From Acinetobacter sp. C32I (GTDB taxonomy: Bacteria; Pseudomonadota; Gammaproteobacteria; Pseudomonadales; Moraxellaceae): a stretch of DNA of 64,000 bases. Numbering within the stretch: the stretch's first letter is position 1; the number at the start of each line of letters is the position of its first letter. A model generated the notes under the pieces. The model was given only the letters and a program-made list of their open reading frames with translations. It ran no database searches and was not told where the DNA came from. The stretch covers positions 1,240,001-1,304,000 of the forward strand of contig NZ_CP098480.1 of assembly GCF_023702715.1 (NCBI RefSeq), read 5' to 3'. A program made the position numbers and the translations under genes. Positions 25,920-35,433 of this stretch are shown in pieces.

Positions 25920-26285
25920 TTAGAATTGAACTTGATCTACATCCACCTCAACACGCTTGGCTGGTTTGTAATCAATATCAATTTCACCAATCAATGTTAC
26001 AGGCGTTTTTGCCGATACAGCTTTACCTTGCCATAAGTCATCATCAATATCGACAGTGATTGAACCGGTTTGATCGCTAAACTGATATTTTTCATCGCCT
26101 GTCGCTTTCACCACATAACCTTTTAATTGCACTGGCGTATCATCTTTCATCGTCAACGCTTGTTTAACGGTAATGGTTTGAGTTGGTGCTAGCGCCTGTT
26201 GATTCACGGCATTTGTATTTGCAACTGCAAAAGTTGTCACACCAACCAAACCAGCGATTACAGCAACTTTAGAAAAAACGTTCAT
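25920..26285 (-). CDS. ygiW: YgiW/YdeI family periplasmic OB-fold protein
   Basis: From the ATG at 26285 (GAGGG upstream) this is a 121-residue exported protein. A signal peptide ends near residue 22 (FAVAN), and a single bacterial OB-fold domain follows: the TITVKQALTMKDDTPVQLKGYV and KYQFSDQTGSITVDIDDDLW regions are the BOF-family hallmark. Family members act in stress tolerance in the periplasm and in E. coli sit beside qseBC. The longer upstream frame (to 26363) is hydrophobic and has no ribosome site, so it was rejected. Confidence 0.9.
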   Translation of the reverse strand: MNVFSKVAVIAGLVGVTTFAVANTNAVNQQALAPTQTITVKQALTMKDDTPVQLKGYVVKATGDEKYQFSDQTGSITVDIDDDLWQGKAVSAKTPVTLIGEIDIDYKPAKRVEVDVDQVQF

Positions 26286-26372
26286 CTTGATACCCTCATT
26301 GTGGTTCATCATTTCGATGTAGACATTAAAACAAATGAAGATGAGGTGAATCTGAAGATTCAAATTTTCTGT

Positions 26373-28184
26373 TTAACTCAGAGGTACTACGCGTAAAACT
26401 TCTTCCAAAGTGGTTACCCCTTCAAGGACTTTACGTGCCCCTGCAATACGCAAGGGCTCAATCCCTTCTTTCTTGGCCTGTGCTCTTAAATCGTTTAGGG
26501 TAGCGTTAGCACTAATTTGTGACTTAAGCTCTAAACTCACTGGCATGAATTCATAAATGCCAACACGGCCTTTATAGCCAGTATGACGACACGCTTCACA
26601 CCCTACCGCTTTATACATTGTAGTGGGCATGTCCATCATCATATAGTCAAAAGTGAGATGCTCCCATTCTTGCTCATTAATGGCGGTTTGCTGTTTGCAA
26701 TGCGGACAAAGACGACGCACCAAACGTTGTGCCAAGACACCGAGAATCGTTGCTGCGGTAAGGAACGGTTGGATTCCAAGATCATGTAAACGAGTCAAAC
26801 TTGACGGCGCATCGTTGGTATGTAAAGTAGAAAGCACCAAATGCCCTGTTAATGCCGCTTGTATCGCCATATTTGCAGTATCGTGATCACGAATCTCACC
26901 CACCATGATAATGTCAGGGTCTTGACGCATTAAGGCACGCACCCCATCCGCAAAGCCTAATTCAATATTCGGATTGACCTGCATTTGGTTAAAGCTTGGC
27001 TCCAGCATTTCAATCGGATCTTCAATGGTACAGACATTGACCTGTTCGGTTGCCAGTTGTTTTAATGATGAATACAGCGTGGTAGTTTTACCTGAACCTG
27101 TTGGGCCTGTCACCAAGATAATGCCATGACTATGTTGTGTCAGTTGCTGCCAGCTCTGCAACAAATGCCCTTCAAAACCCAATTGCTGGAAACTACGGAC
27201 CAACACTTCTGGGTCAAAGATACGCATCACCAACTTTTCACCAAAGGCGGTCGGCAAAGTAGAAAGACGCAATTCTGTTTCTTGCCCTTTCGGTGTACGC
27301 GTTTTTAAGCGCCCATCTTGCGGTTTTCGCTTTTCCGCCACATTCATACGACCCAAGATTTTAATGCGCGAAATCACTGCAGTGAGTGTATTGGCAGGCA
27401 TGTTATAGATCGTGTGTAAGACGCCATCAATACGGAAACGCACCTTGCCTTTATCTTTCCTTGGCTCCAAATGAATATCACTGGCGCCTTGCTCGAAGGC
27501 GAATTGCAGCACCCAATCCACCAACTTCACAATATGCTGATCATTGGCATCAGGGTTTTGGGTATCGCCTAACTGCAATAAAGCCTCAACACCTTTATTT
27601 TCCCGATCATAAATACTGGCATTTTGCGATGAACTGACCGCCCGACTGACTTGATAATATTCAACCAGATAACGTTGCAGTTGTTCTGGATTGAGCAGCA
27701 CTTTCTCAATTTTCTTTGGTGCTAAACTTCGCTCCAAGTTATTGAGCCATTCAGTGGTAAAAGGTTGATCGGTTCCAATGAGAATCCGATCCGCATGCAC
27801 TTCAACCGCCAGAATATGGTTTCTAGCTGCAAATTCTTGTGACATCACACTGGTTAAAGCAGCTACATCGGCTTTCAGTGGATCAATCACAAAGAGAGGA
27901 ACATCTGCTTTTTCAGCCAGCCACTGGCACAAACGATTGAGTGCTAGCGTGGAACCCACATTAAGTTGATCTTTTAAATTAAAATTGGCAATCCACTGTA
28001 ACGGATGCCATTTCAACTGATCTTTTTGACGATGCGTGGTTTGGATGAGTAACTTATCCCGTTCAGTTATACGACCATCTTTCAGTAGTTGCTCTAAACA
28101 CCACGTCACATCAATCGTAAACGAAAAGTTTGCAAATTTTGCCTGTGCTTGTATCACCGTCAGTTCCCCAAATATATGACTCAA
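26373..28184 (-). CDS. GspE/PilB-type secretion ATPase
   Basis: This 603-residue protein has an N-terminal GspE-like domain (to about residue 190) and a secretion ATPase core. The core carries Walker A GPTGSGKTTT, an Asp box around IEDPIEM, a Walker B-like RQDPDIIMVGEIRD and a His box LSTLHTND. A zinc-binding CPHC ... CEAC tetracysteine is placed as in GspE/PilB. Such hexamers power type II secretion or type IV pilus assembly from the cytoplasmic face. No other gsp or pil genes lie nearby, so the system it serves cannot be told here. The missing pilC/pilD neighbours argue against pilB. Confidence 0.88.
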   Translation of the reverse strand: MSHIFGELTVIQAQAKFANFSFTIDVTWCLEQLLKDGRITERDKLLIQTTHRQKDQLKWHPLQWIANFNLKDQLNVGSTLALNRLCQWLAEKADVPLFVIDPLKADVAALTSVMSQEFAARNHILAVEVHADRILIGTDQPFTTEWLNNLERSLAPKKIEKVLLNPEQLQRYLVEYYQVSRAVSSSQNASIYDRENKGVEALLQLGDTQNPDANDQHIVKLVDWVLQFAFEQGASDIHLEPRKDKGKVRFRIDGVLHTIYNMPANTLTAVISRIKILGRMNVAEKRKPQDGRLKTRTPKGQETELRLSTLPTAFGEKLVMRIFDPEVLVRSFQQLGFEGHLLQSWQQLTQHSHGIILVTGPTGSGKTTTLYSSLKQLATEQVNVCTIEDPIEMLEPSFNQMQVNPNIELGFADGVRALMRQDPDIIMVGEIRDHDTANMAIQAALTGHLVLSTLHTNDAPSSLTRLHDLGIQPFLTAATILGVLAQRLVRRLCPHCKQQTAINEQEWEHLTFDYMMMDMPTTMYKAVGCEACRHTGYKGRVGIYEFMPVSLELKSQISANATLNDLRAQAKKEGIEPLRIAGARKVLEGVTTLEEVLRVVPLS

Positions 28185-28201
28185 TTATTTTTTTAAAGTT
28201 T

Positions 28202-28936
28202 TTAGCTTTGCTCTACAGTGACAACTGTGACACTCCGATCATCCACTGTAAAACGAATATTCAATTCTGAAAAACACATACCATAGACCCGTTCCGCATC
28301 ATCTTGATACGCAGGCCGTGGATCTAAAGATAACACTTGTTCCAGTTCATCGAATATCTTTTTATCCAAAATCCTGTGCTTTAATAACTGTTGCTGCTGT
28401 GACTGTGCAGTTTCCGTCCACACAACTATTTTCCGTATTGGCTCTTGTTGGGCATAGCCACTAAGCGAATCTGCAATAGAATCGGAATATTGGATATACG
28501 GTTTGATGTCTAGAATCGGTGTGCCATGGAGTAAATCACTGCCCATGACATACAGGCGAACCGCTTTCCCCTGCTTTTCAACACGTAAAAAACGTACCAC
28601 AGATAAACCAATCGGTGATGGTCGATACATACTACGCGTGGCAAAAACACCAATTTTCTGATTACCACCCAGTCGTGGCGGACGCACCTGTGGACGAAAT
28701 TTAGACATTTGATTCAAAGAGTTATCTTGATTTTTGTTTTCATGGAACTGCCATAACAGCCACAAATGACTAAAATCTTCGATCCCTTCAAAAGCCAGAA
28801 TATTGTTATAAGGCTCCGCCATCTCTATATAGGACTCGACTTGTACGAGGTTTGGTTGACGCGGGATACCAAATTTCTCCCGATAAGGAGAATGCATATG
28901 GCCAATGATCGGCATGACTACTGAGTTGCTCATCAC
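28202..28936 (-). CDS. trmO: TrmO/YaeB, tRNA (t6A37) N6-methyltransferase
   Basis: This 244-residue protein of the TsaA/YaeB family uses SAM to methylate N6-threonylcarbamoyladenosine at position 37 of certain threonine tRNAs. Family landmarks are IGHMHSPYREKFGIPRQP at the N-terminus, FSHLWLLWQFHE, the VRPPRLGG and RSMYRPSPIGLSVV motifs that build the SAM site, and DIKPYIQYSD. The adjacent M1/M2 codons make the exact start uncertain by one to several residues. It is upstream of the GspE-like gene on the same strand with 17 bp between them. Confidence 0.92.
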   Translation of the reverse strand: MMSNSVVMPIIGHMHSPYREKFGIPRQPNLVQVESYIEMAEPYNNILAFEGIEDFSHLWLLWQFHENKNQDNSLNQMSKFRPQVRPPRLGGNQKIGVFATRSMYRPSPIGLSVVRFLRVEKQGKAVRLYVMGSDLLHGTPILDIKPYIQYSDSIADSLSGYAQQEPIRKIVVWTETAQSQQQQLLKHRILDKKIFDELEQVLSLDPRPAYQDDAERVYGMCFSELNIRFTVDDRSVTVVTVEQS

Positions 28937-29033
28937 TTTTTCTTATAAACACAATTAAATATATTCAGTTTATCGAGAATGATTTTAGATTAGAATAGCG
29001 ATCTGTTTCTTTTAACTGTGATCGAGACCTTTA

Positions 29034-29813
29034 ATGGCTGCTTTTAACGTTGAACGCATTACTCATGTTCACCACTGGAATGACACGCTTTTCAGTTTTA
29101 AAACTACACGCGACACCAGCTTACGTTTTAAAAATGGTCAGTTTGTGATGATCGGCCTTGAAGTGAATGGTAAGCCTTTAATGCGTGCTTATTCGATCGC
29201 GAGTGCGAATTATGAAGAAGAACTCGAATTCTTCTCTATTAAAGTACAAGACGGTCCATTAACTTCTATCTTACAAAAAGTACAAGTGGGCGACGAAATC
29301 CTGATTTCTAAAAAGCCTACAGGCACTTTAGTACATGACGACTTATTACCAGGTAAAAATTTATACCTTTTATCTTCTGGTACTGGCCTTGCTCCATTCC
29401 TTTCACTGCTTCGTGATCCTGAAACTTACGAAAAATTTGAAAAAGTGATTATGGTTCACGGTACACGTTATGTATCAGAACTTGCTTATCAAGATTTGAT
29501 CTTAAATGAACTTCCGAATCACGAGTTCTTTGAAGAATTAGGAATCAAAGACAAATTGGTATATTACCCAACGGTAACACGTGAGCCGTTCCATACCCAA
29601 GGTCGTGTAACCACAGCAATTGAATCTGGCGAACTATTTGAAAAAATTGGTTTACCACGTTTTAACCGTGAAACTGACCGTGCCATGCTGTGTGGTAGCC
29701 CTGCCTTCCTTAAAGATGTTGCAGCACTGCTTGATGAACATGGTCTAGTTGAATCACCACGCATGGGCGTAATGGGTGACTATGTGATTGAACGTGCATT
29801 TGTTGAAAAATAA
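29034..29813 (+). CDS. fpr: Ferredoxin/flavodoxin-NADP+ reductase
   Basis: This 259-residue FAD enzyme has RAYSIAS (the RxYS FAD-binding motif), the NADP site GTGLAPFLSLLRDP, the conserved CGSPAFL segment and a C-terminal GVMGDYVIERAFVEK tail typical of the bacterial subclass. It moves electrons between NADP(H) and ferredoxin or flavodoxin in the cytoplasm. It is monocistronic, divergent from trmO, and ends at a strong terminator. Confidence 0.94.
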   Translation: MAAFNVERITHVHHWNDTLFSFKTTRDTSLRFKNGQFVMIGLEVNGKPLMRAYSIASANYEEELEFFSIKVQDGPLTSILQKVQVGDEILISKKPTGTLVHDDLLPGKNLYLLSSGTGLAPFLSLLRDPETYEKFEKVIMVHGTRYVSELAYQDLILNELPNHEFFEELGIKDKLVYYPTVTREPFHTQGRVTTAIESGELFEKIGLPRFNRETDRAMLCGSPAFLKDVAALLDEHGLVESPRMGVMGDYVIERAFVEK

Positions 29814-29832
29814 TTTTCAATCAGTAATCTAG

Positions 29833-29866
29833 AAAAACCGAGGTTTTAGCCTCGGTTTTTCTTTTT
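29833..29866 (+). terminator. terminator of fpr
   Basis: AAAAACCGAGG and CCTCGGTTTTT form an 11-bp stem around TTTTAG, followed by CTTTTTT. Confidence 0.92.
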
Positions 29867-29952
29867 TAAATATGATTTAAATTAAGCTTAATTTTTTATT
29901 TATATTAATTTTCATAAAACCGTCATTTAATAAAACTAAATAAAACAATTAA

Positions 29953-30513
29953 TCAAGCTGCCTCTAAATGAATCAAACGTTCAATATAATACCAACACTC
30001 TTCGATTTGAGCATGATCCTTATTCACTTTTGCATAAGCTGTCATACCATCTAAAATATTAATATACATCGCAGTAAGCACATGCGGTTGAAATACTTTA
30101 GCCTTTTCAAATAAATCTTCCACCAAGGCCATTAACCACTCTCGATATTCAACAATTGGCCCAATAATAGAGGGATATTGTTGTAGAATTTCTAAAGAGG
30201 CTTTTTGGAACATACAACCATGAAAATCATCTGAATTAAACCAAGATAAATGCCAAAAATAAACGGCCTTGATTTTCCCCAAATAATCATCTGCTGGAAT
30301 TAAGCTGATTTCATGTTCAATGGCTGCCTGAATACTTTTATTCCTTCGAGACAAGCATTCTTCGATCAAGTTCTCTTTGGAAGGAAAGTATTTGTAGAAC
30401 GTCATCTTAGCAACGCCCGACTCACTAATAATTCGATCCACACCTACAGAGCTGTAGTTATGACGGTTAAAAAGGTTTAGAGCCGTTGCAATAATATCTT
30501 CTTTTTTTGACAT
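29953..30513 (-). CDS. TetR/AcrR family transcriptional regulator
   Basis: The ATG at 30513 has AAGGATAA upstream and gives 186 residues. The N-terminal helix-turn-helix reads VGVDRIISESGVAKMTFYKYF, and the C-terminal helical ligand domain (CMFQKASLEILQQYP) resembles the TetR_C family with a conserved cysteine. The ligand is unknown. It is divergent from the heme-oxygenase-like diiron gene across 448 bp, so that gene is the likeliest target, together with its own promoter. Confidence 0.9.
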   Translation of the reverse strand: MSKKEDIIATALNLFNRHNYSSVGVDRIISESGVAKMTFYKYFPSKENLIEECLSRRNKSIQAAIEHEISLIPADDYLGKIKAVYFWHLSWFNSDDFHGCMFQKASLEILQQYPSIIGPIVEYREWLMALVEDLFEKAKVFQPHVLTAMYINILDGMTAYAKVNKDHAQIEECWYYIERLIHLEAA

Positions 30514-30961
30514 TTTATTATCCTTGTAGAATTCTATCAAAAAACTTAATGCATTATTTAGACATAGTTTACATGCTGGAAAGTTCTGGCCACTATGTAT
30601 GTTTATGTTATTTTAAGAGCATTATAGAAAAGTCATATTTTCTTTATTGTTCCTCTTATAGGGTATGTAAAAATCAGTCTACATACAAGATCATTTGTAA
30701 AAAAATCTTTCTATTTTTAAAACATTTCTTTTTAACGTGAAGCAATTCACTTTTTGTTTACAGTTAAGTTAATTCATAAACTTTCTTGCTATTTTTTAGC
30801 CGACTTAATAAATTGATTTCACAAAAAATTCATTTTATATTTAAATCATCCAATAAAAAGATGTTTGGTTGAACTAATAGTTATATTCATAAGCAACCAA
30901 AGAAAATCTAAGTAAATAATTGGAAAAGCAATAATATTATTAATTCATCGAGTACAAAACT
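30514..30961. other. long AT-rich divergent regulatory region
   Basis: This 448-bp gap between tetR and the diiron gene has no convincing open frame. It carries the inverted repeat ACATAGT/ACTATGT (30562-30568 and 30592-30598) near the tetR side, with a GC-richer core between the arms. That repeat is a candidate operator. The rest is very AT-rich. Confidence 0.45.
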
Positions 30962-31816
30962 ATGCCAAAAAAATTTGAAAACTTTAACGACCCAAGACAG
31001 AAAGCTATTGAAGGAATGAAGAATAGTATTTCTACTGAACAATGGAACAAGAACCTGAACTTTCTGAAACAATTACGTGCAGAAATTTCAAATCATCCTG
31101 TTTCACGTCATCCTGCCATTCAACTTTTAAATGACGGTGTTATTGATAAAGAAACCTTAAAACACATTCATTTAGAATATCGCCATGCCATTGTACAAGT
31201 ATTTACGGATGCTTTATTAATGGCGCAATTCCAAAGCAAACAATTAGAACCACGTTTATTATCAGGTTCTAAAATGTTCCCACGCTTTTTACTTAATCTT
31301 AATATTCTGGATGAGTTTGGTTTCCGCCCAGGTTTAGACCAAGAAGGTTACTATTCAGGCAATCCTGAATATGCCCACTACCCACTGTTTGAAGATGTGT
31401 TAAATGACTTTGAACTCAGTCAAGCAGAACGGAATGACTATCAACCGTCTCTCATTTCACAACGCGTGCGCAATTATTTGGAAAACTCATTCCATAGCTA
31501 CCAAGCAGTATCTGCATTATTGGCTGTGGCTGAAGAAGAAGTGATTCTATTTAGCCCTGCATTACGTCAGGCCACCAAAGCCGTTGGTTTTGATGTCGAT
31601 AGCGGTTATTACTATGTGCATGGTGTTTCACATGATGCATCTGCTGAAGCGGCTGATGATGATCATGAAGACGATTTATGGTTCGTATTGGCACAAGCCT
31701 GTGTTGAATCTGAATATGCATCGATTCGCCAAATTTGCCTTGAATATTGCGATTTATGGGAACAGTTCTGGGATGAACAAATTGCCTATTATGGAACATT
31801 CAAAAAACTGGCTTAA
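30962..31816 (+). CDS. iron-containing redox enzyme, heme-oxygenase-like diiron fold
   Basis: This 284-residue, mostly helical protein resembles the TenA/PqqC/heme-oxygenase-like diiron-oxidase superfamily. Candidate metal-binding segments on successive helices are HLEYRHAIVQVF, LAVAEEEVILF, and YVHGVSHDAS followed by the acidic/His run DDDHEDDLW. Members oxidise diverse substrates such as fatty acids or amino acids with iron and O2. The substrate here is unknown. The divergent TetR suggests inducible expression. The gene is monocistronic and ends at a strong terminator. I am confident of the fold but not of the reaction. Confidence 0.75.
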   Translation: MPKKFENFNDPRQKAIEGMKNSISTEQWNKNLNFLKQLRAEISNHPVSRHPAIQLLNDGVIDKETLKHIHLEYRHAIVQVFTDALLMAQFQSKQLEPRLLSGSKMFPRFLLNLNILDEFGFRPGLDQEGYYSGNPEYAHYPLFEDVLNDFELSQAERNDYQPSLISQRVRNYLENSFHSYQAVSALLAVAEEEVILFSPALRQATKAVGFDVDSGYYYVHGVSHDASAEAADDDHEDDLWFVLAQACVESEYASIRQICLEYCDLWEQFWDEQIAYYGTFKKLA

Positions 31817-31832
31817 TCTCTTTTGCTCAAGG

Positions 31833-31869
31833 AAGCCATCTTCAACTTTTAGTTGAAAGATGGCTTTTT
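31833..31869 (+). terminator. terminator after the diiron enzyme gene
   Basis: AAGCCATCTT-CAAC pairs with GTTG-A-AAGATGGCTT, one base bulged, followed by TTTTT. Confidence 0.88.
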
Positions 31870-31997
31870 AATACCTTGGAGAATCTACAAAAGCATGAGT
31901 ATGAAAGCCTTCTCCTCTGCTATTAAGATGAATTTAACCGAAGTTAGTCTACAATTTACGATATAATTCAACTTTCTTTCCCGCAAACGTTTCGCGC

Positions 31998-32453
31998 ATG
32001 TTTTCACAATTTGATGTCAACTTATTGGTTCTGCTTGTTTTATTGGGTTGCGGTATTTTTAGTCAAAACACGGCAGTCACAATCGCAGCTGCTTGTCTAA
32101 TCTTGGTTAAACTGACTCCTCTGAATCAGTTTTTCCCTTATATTCAAAATCATGGTTTGAATATAGGCATTATTATCCTGACCATTGGTGTATTGGCACC
32201 GATCGCAAGTGGCAAAATCAGCGGTGAAAGCATTCTAAAATCATTTATCAGTATTAAATCATTGGCTGCGATTGCAGTTGGATTATTGGTGGCGTGGCTC
32301 GGTGGACGCGGTGTCAAACTGATGAGTAATCAACCCGATGTAGTTGCAGGACTTCTGATCGGGACCGTGGCAGGCGTTGCGCTATTACGCGGCGTACCTG
32401 TAGGTCCATTGATTGCCGCAGGGATATTATCCCTGTTGATTGGTAAATCTTGA
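31998..32453 (+). CDS. YeaL/UPF0756 (DUF441) membrane protein
   Basis: This 151-residue integral membrane protein has about four hydrophobic helices. The family stretch [19 protein letters not shown] and a C-terminal [20 protein letters not shown] identify DUF441. The function of the family is not known. It is alone on the plus strand and converges on the metR-like gene across a strong hairpin. Confidence 0.88.
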   Translation: MFSQFDVNLLVLLVLLGCGIFSQNTAVTIAAACLILVKLTPLNQFFPYIQNHGLNIGIIILTIGVLAPIASGKISGESILKSFISIKSLAAIAVGLLVAWLGGRGVKLMSNQPDVVAGLLIGTVAGVALLRGVPVGPLIAAGILSLLIGKS

Positions 32454-32499
32454 TGAGACTAAAAACTATAAAATAGAGACTTATCGCGCGTTAGTAGAT

Positions 32500-32522
32500 A
32501 GGTAGTGGTGCTGCCACTACCT
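32500..32522. terminator. hairpin between yeaL and metR-like gene
   Basis: AGGTAGTGG and CCACTACCT form a perfect 9-bp stem around TGCTG between two convergent genes. Neither side has a U tract, so it may be a weak terminator or a transcript-stabilising hairpin. Confidence 0.5.
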
Positions 32523-32541
32523 GATAACCAACAATCACTGC

Positions 32542-33474
32542 TTACTGTTCATAATATGCGGTGCGTAACTTAGAAAACTTCTCCAACTGCTTAATAAAGC
32601 CTTCAAAGTAATTCTTTTCCTTATCTTCACTACGATAACCCGCATAAAGCTTCCGTCTTAAACCTTGCGGCGAAACACAGTCTAAACGACGACTCACGAC
32701 CCAACCTTTTTGCTCATACTCATTCACCACCCAATCAGGTAATGCGGCAATACCACGCCCACTGGCAACCAATTGGATCAGCATCTGAGTAAGATCAGTC
32801 GTACGAATATGTTTAGGTTGAATATTGGCAGGGATAAACAAGTGCGCCATGATATCAAGACGATGCTTATCGACTGGATAGGTGATTAAAGTTTCTTCTG
32901 CCAAATCTTCGACTGAAACCTGTTCAGCACGCACCAAGGGATGGGTGTTGGAAAGCACTAAACGAGATTCATATTCAAAGATCGGAAAGTACTCAATCCC
33001 TTTTAATGCAATCGGGTCAGCTGTAATTAATAAATCAAATTCCGCATTTTGCAAGAGTTCATGTGGGTTGGATTCAAAGCCTGCTGCAAAGTCTAGGTCC
33101 ACATCTGGATATTGCAGACGATATTGATTGAGTAATGGCATGAGCCAATCAAAGCAGCTATGGCATTCCGATGAGAAAATAATTCGTCCCGTTTGCCCAT
33201 GCACAATACGGGTAATATCGGTTTGCGCAATTTGCACCTGTGGCAGTACATCATCTGCAAGTTTCAGTAAACGTTCACCCACATTGGAAAAACTCACAGG
33301 ACGGCTACGACGGTTAACCACTTCCACCCCATACCAGTGATCCAATTCTTTTAATTGATGTGAGATTGCCGATGGGGTAAGGCATAAATCTGTTGCTGCA
33401 GATACCAATGAACCGTGCTCTCTTAAAGCAATTAACGTTTTTAAATGACGGAGTTCTAACACGACCACTACCAT
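32542..33474 (-). CDS. metR: MetR-like LysR-family regulator
   Basis: This 310-residue LysR protein has an N-terminal helix-turn-helix (HGSLVSAATDLCLTPSAISH) and a periplasmic-binding-protein-like effector domain. The sequence HLKTLIALREHGSLVSAATDL closely resembles MetR, the homocysteine-responsive activator of metE, metH and related genes. No met gene is adjacent. A GTG at 33462 (starting LELRHLKT) is an alternative start. It is divergent from queH. Confidence 0.85.
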   Translation of the reverse strand: MVVVVLELRHLKTLIALREHGSLVSAATDLCLTPSAISHQLKELDHWYGVEVVNRRSRPVSFSNVGERLLKLADDVLPQVQIAQTDITRIVHGQTGRIIFSSECHSCFDWLMPLLNQYRLQYPDVDLDFAAGFESNPHELLQNAEFDLLITADPIALKGIEYFPIFEYESRLVLSNTHPLVRAEQVSVEDLAEETLITYPVDKHRLDIMAHLFIPANIQPKHIRTTDLTQMLIQLVASGRGIAALPDWVVNEYEQKGWVVSRRLDCVSPQGLRRKLYAGYRSEDKEKNYFEGFIKQLEKFSKLRTAYYEQ

Positions 33475-33703
33475 TATTGAATTTAATTCATCTTAGCATG
33501 ATATTAATTAGTTTGTCTCAACATGGCTTTTATTTCATTATTTACCGTTCACGGTCGTTTAAAAACTCAGCACACCTATTGCAATTGATACGCTGATGCT
33601 TTTGGTATTAAAAAATTTTCAGCTTGAGCTGAGAACATTTCATGGAATTAGAGCTCCACAGAAGTTTAAAGCTTTTACAATAAACAATTCACTTTTGCAG
33701 ACT

Positions 33704-34399
33704 ATGCCGACGATGCCTCATCCAAGTCAAAAGACGCTTGAACGCCAAACACTCAGCCTACCTGAAGGACATGACAAACTTTTGCTGCATTCATGCTGTG
33801 CACCATGTTCAGGTGAAGTGATGGAAACCTTGATTGAGTCTGGCATCGACTTTTCAATTTTTTTCTATAATCCGAATATTCATCCTGTCAAAGAATATCT
33901 AATCCGTAAAGAGGAAAATATTCGCTTTGCCGAAAAGCATAATATTCCGTTTATCGATTGTGACTACGACACGGATAACTGGTTTGCCCGTGCCAAAGGC
34001 ATGGAAAATGAACCTGAGAAAGGCATTCGCTGTACCATGTGTTTTGATATGCGCTTTGAACGTACCGCACTATATGCCTATGAACATGGCTTTAGTCTGA
34101 TCAGCAGTTCACTGGGCATTTCACGTTGGAAAAATATGCAGCAAATTAATGATTGTGGTCTGCGTGCAGCGGCGCATTATCCAGATATCCAATATTGGGA
34201 TTATAACTGGCGTAAACATGGCGGCGCAGTCCGTATGCTGGAAATCAGCAAACGTGAAGAGTTCTATCAACAGGAATACTGTGGCTGTGTCTATTCACTC
34301 AGAGATAGTAATCGCTGGCGTATGAGCAATGGTCGTGATCGCATTAAATTGGGCGTTAAATTTTATAGTAATGCAATGGATGACGAGTCAAATCAATAA
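33704..34399 (+). CDS. queH: QueH, epoxyqueuosine reductase
   Basis: QueH reduces epoxyqueuosine to queuosine in tRNA as a non-cobalamin alternative to QueG. The protein has [10 protein letters not shown] near the N-terminus, then [10 protein letters not shown], an [11 protein letters not shown] segment and the C-terminal CGCVYS, together supplying the cysteines for an iron-sulfur cluster and a second metal. The frame is open from 33596, but the ATG at 33704 is closer to the family start. Ribosome sites are weak throughout, so the start is uncertain. Confidence 0.92.
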   Translation: MPTMPHPSQKTLERQTLSLPEGHDKLLLHSCCAPCSGEVMETLIESGIDFSIFFYNPNIHPVKEYLIRKEENIRFAEKHNIPFIDCDYDTDNWFARAKGMENEPEKGIRCTMCFDMRFERTALYAYEHGFSLISSSLGISRWKNMQQINDCGLRAAAHYPDIQYWDYNWRKHGGAVRMLEISKREEFYQQEYCGCVYSLRDSNRWRMSNGRDRIKLGVKFYSNAMDDESNQ

Positions 34400-34412
34400 A
34401 AGACGTCGAAAT

Positions 34413-34442
34413 AAAAGGCTAATTCATCTGAATTAGCCTTTT
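34413..34442. terminator. bidirectional terminator between queH and DUF4198 gene
   Basis: AAAAGGCTAATTCA and TGAATTAGCCTTTT form a 14-bp perfect stem with a 2-nt loop, with U runs on both strands. Confidence 0.9.
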
Positions 34443-34448
34443 CTCTTC

Positions 34449-35240
34449 TTAATTTACAGCAACACTGATAATGCTATAGAACTGATTGCTTGGTTTTTGC
34501 TTCGTATCGACTGCTTCACTGACTTCAATCAGATATTCGCCTGCTTTAGCAAAGACTAAATCAGCACTGCCATCTGCGGCAGTCTTCAAGCTCATGCCTT
34601 GCTTATCGGTTGCACCTTTAGCACGAATGACCACATTGGCATTGGCCAATGCTTGATTGGCTTTCGATGCTTTAATTTTCACCGTTTGATTGGCCTTTAG
34701 CTCGCTTGGATGAGTTAGAAACTCAACTTGAATTGGAGCTGTGCTTGCCTGCACTGACGTATTCTTCTCTTTAGACACATAAGTCAAAAATGTCCATTCA
34801 CGGGTAATTTCAACAGGGGTAAATTTTTTCGCTTTTAAATCTGAAGGAATGACAAAATCACGCTCAGCTTTGGCAGGTGCTTTGTCTGCTGGCATATCAA
34901 AGAACATTTTCCATTCTTTTTGATCTTGCACATATTTCAATGGATAACTGGCACTGGTTTTGACCGTATAAGTCCCTGCTTCAGGCAATTTCAAATCAAA
35001 TATAGTTGCCGAACTGAGCTTAGAATCTGGCTCAATCGTGGTTTTAGTTTTATTCGGTGCGGTAATCTCAAACTTCGCATCTTTTAATGCATATTCACTC
35101 TGTAAAGCCTCTTCTGCATAGCCCGAGATAATTGCAACTTGGGTTTGTTCCGTTGTATATGCAAGTGGTGCAACATAGGGTTCATGAGCAAAGCTATAAG
35201 CTGAAGCAAGCAACAATGAACTGATCAATAATTTTTTCAC
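34449..35240 (-). CDS. exported DUF4198 protein, Fur-linked
   Basis: The GTG start at 35240 has AAGGGTGG before it and gives about 263 residues with a signal peptide cleaved near SFA. The mature protein begins HEPYVAPLAYTT, a histidine-led start typical of DUF4198 proteins, which resemble the periplasmic metal-handling parts of nickel/cobalt or copper uptake. Two Ig-like domains follow. A Fur box lies about 60 bp upstream, so iron control is likely. The exact substrate is unknown. Confidence 0.85.
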   Translation of the reverse strand: MKKLLISSLLLASAYSFAHEPYVAPLAYTTEQTQVAIISGYAEEALQSEYALKDAKFEITAPNKTKTTIEPDSKLSSATIFDLKLPEAGTYTVKTSASYPLKYVQDQKEWKMFFDMPADKAPAKAERDFVIPSDLKAKKFTPVEITREWTFLTYVSKEKNTSVQASTAPIQVEFLTHPSELKANQTVKIKASKANQALANANVVIRAKGATDKQGMSLKTAADGSADLVFAKAGEYLIEVSEAVDTKQKPSNQFYSIISVAVN

Positions 35241-35299
35241 TCTTTTCCCACCCTTATAAAAATTTAGCTTGAAACATCTGTTTTGCATTATACATAAAT

Positions 35300-35316
35300 G
35301 AAAATAATTATCATTC
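35300..35316. promoter_or_regulatory. Fur box upstream of the DUF4198 gene
   Basis: GAATGATAATTATTTTC on the minus strand matches 14 of 17 positions of the Fur consensus and lies about 60 bp before the GTG start of the DUF4198 gene. Confidence 0.8.
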
Positions 35317-35433
35317 AATTAATCAACTTTTATGCTGTATCTGCAAATCAATTGAGCTAAAATTTGTGTTCTATTTCACTTTTCTTAAAGCGAGTCGAAT
35401 ATAATACGGCGGTACTTTTAGACTCAAAATATT

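Noticed and set aside
26285..26363. N-terminal extension of the YgiW-like protein
   Set aside because: The extension is hydrophobic, lacks a ribosome site and would precede a proper signal peptide.
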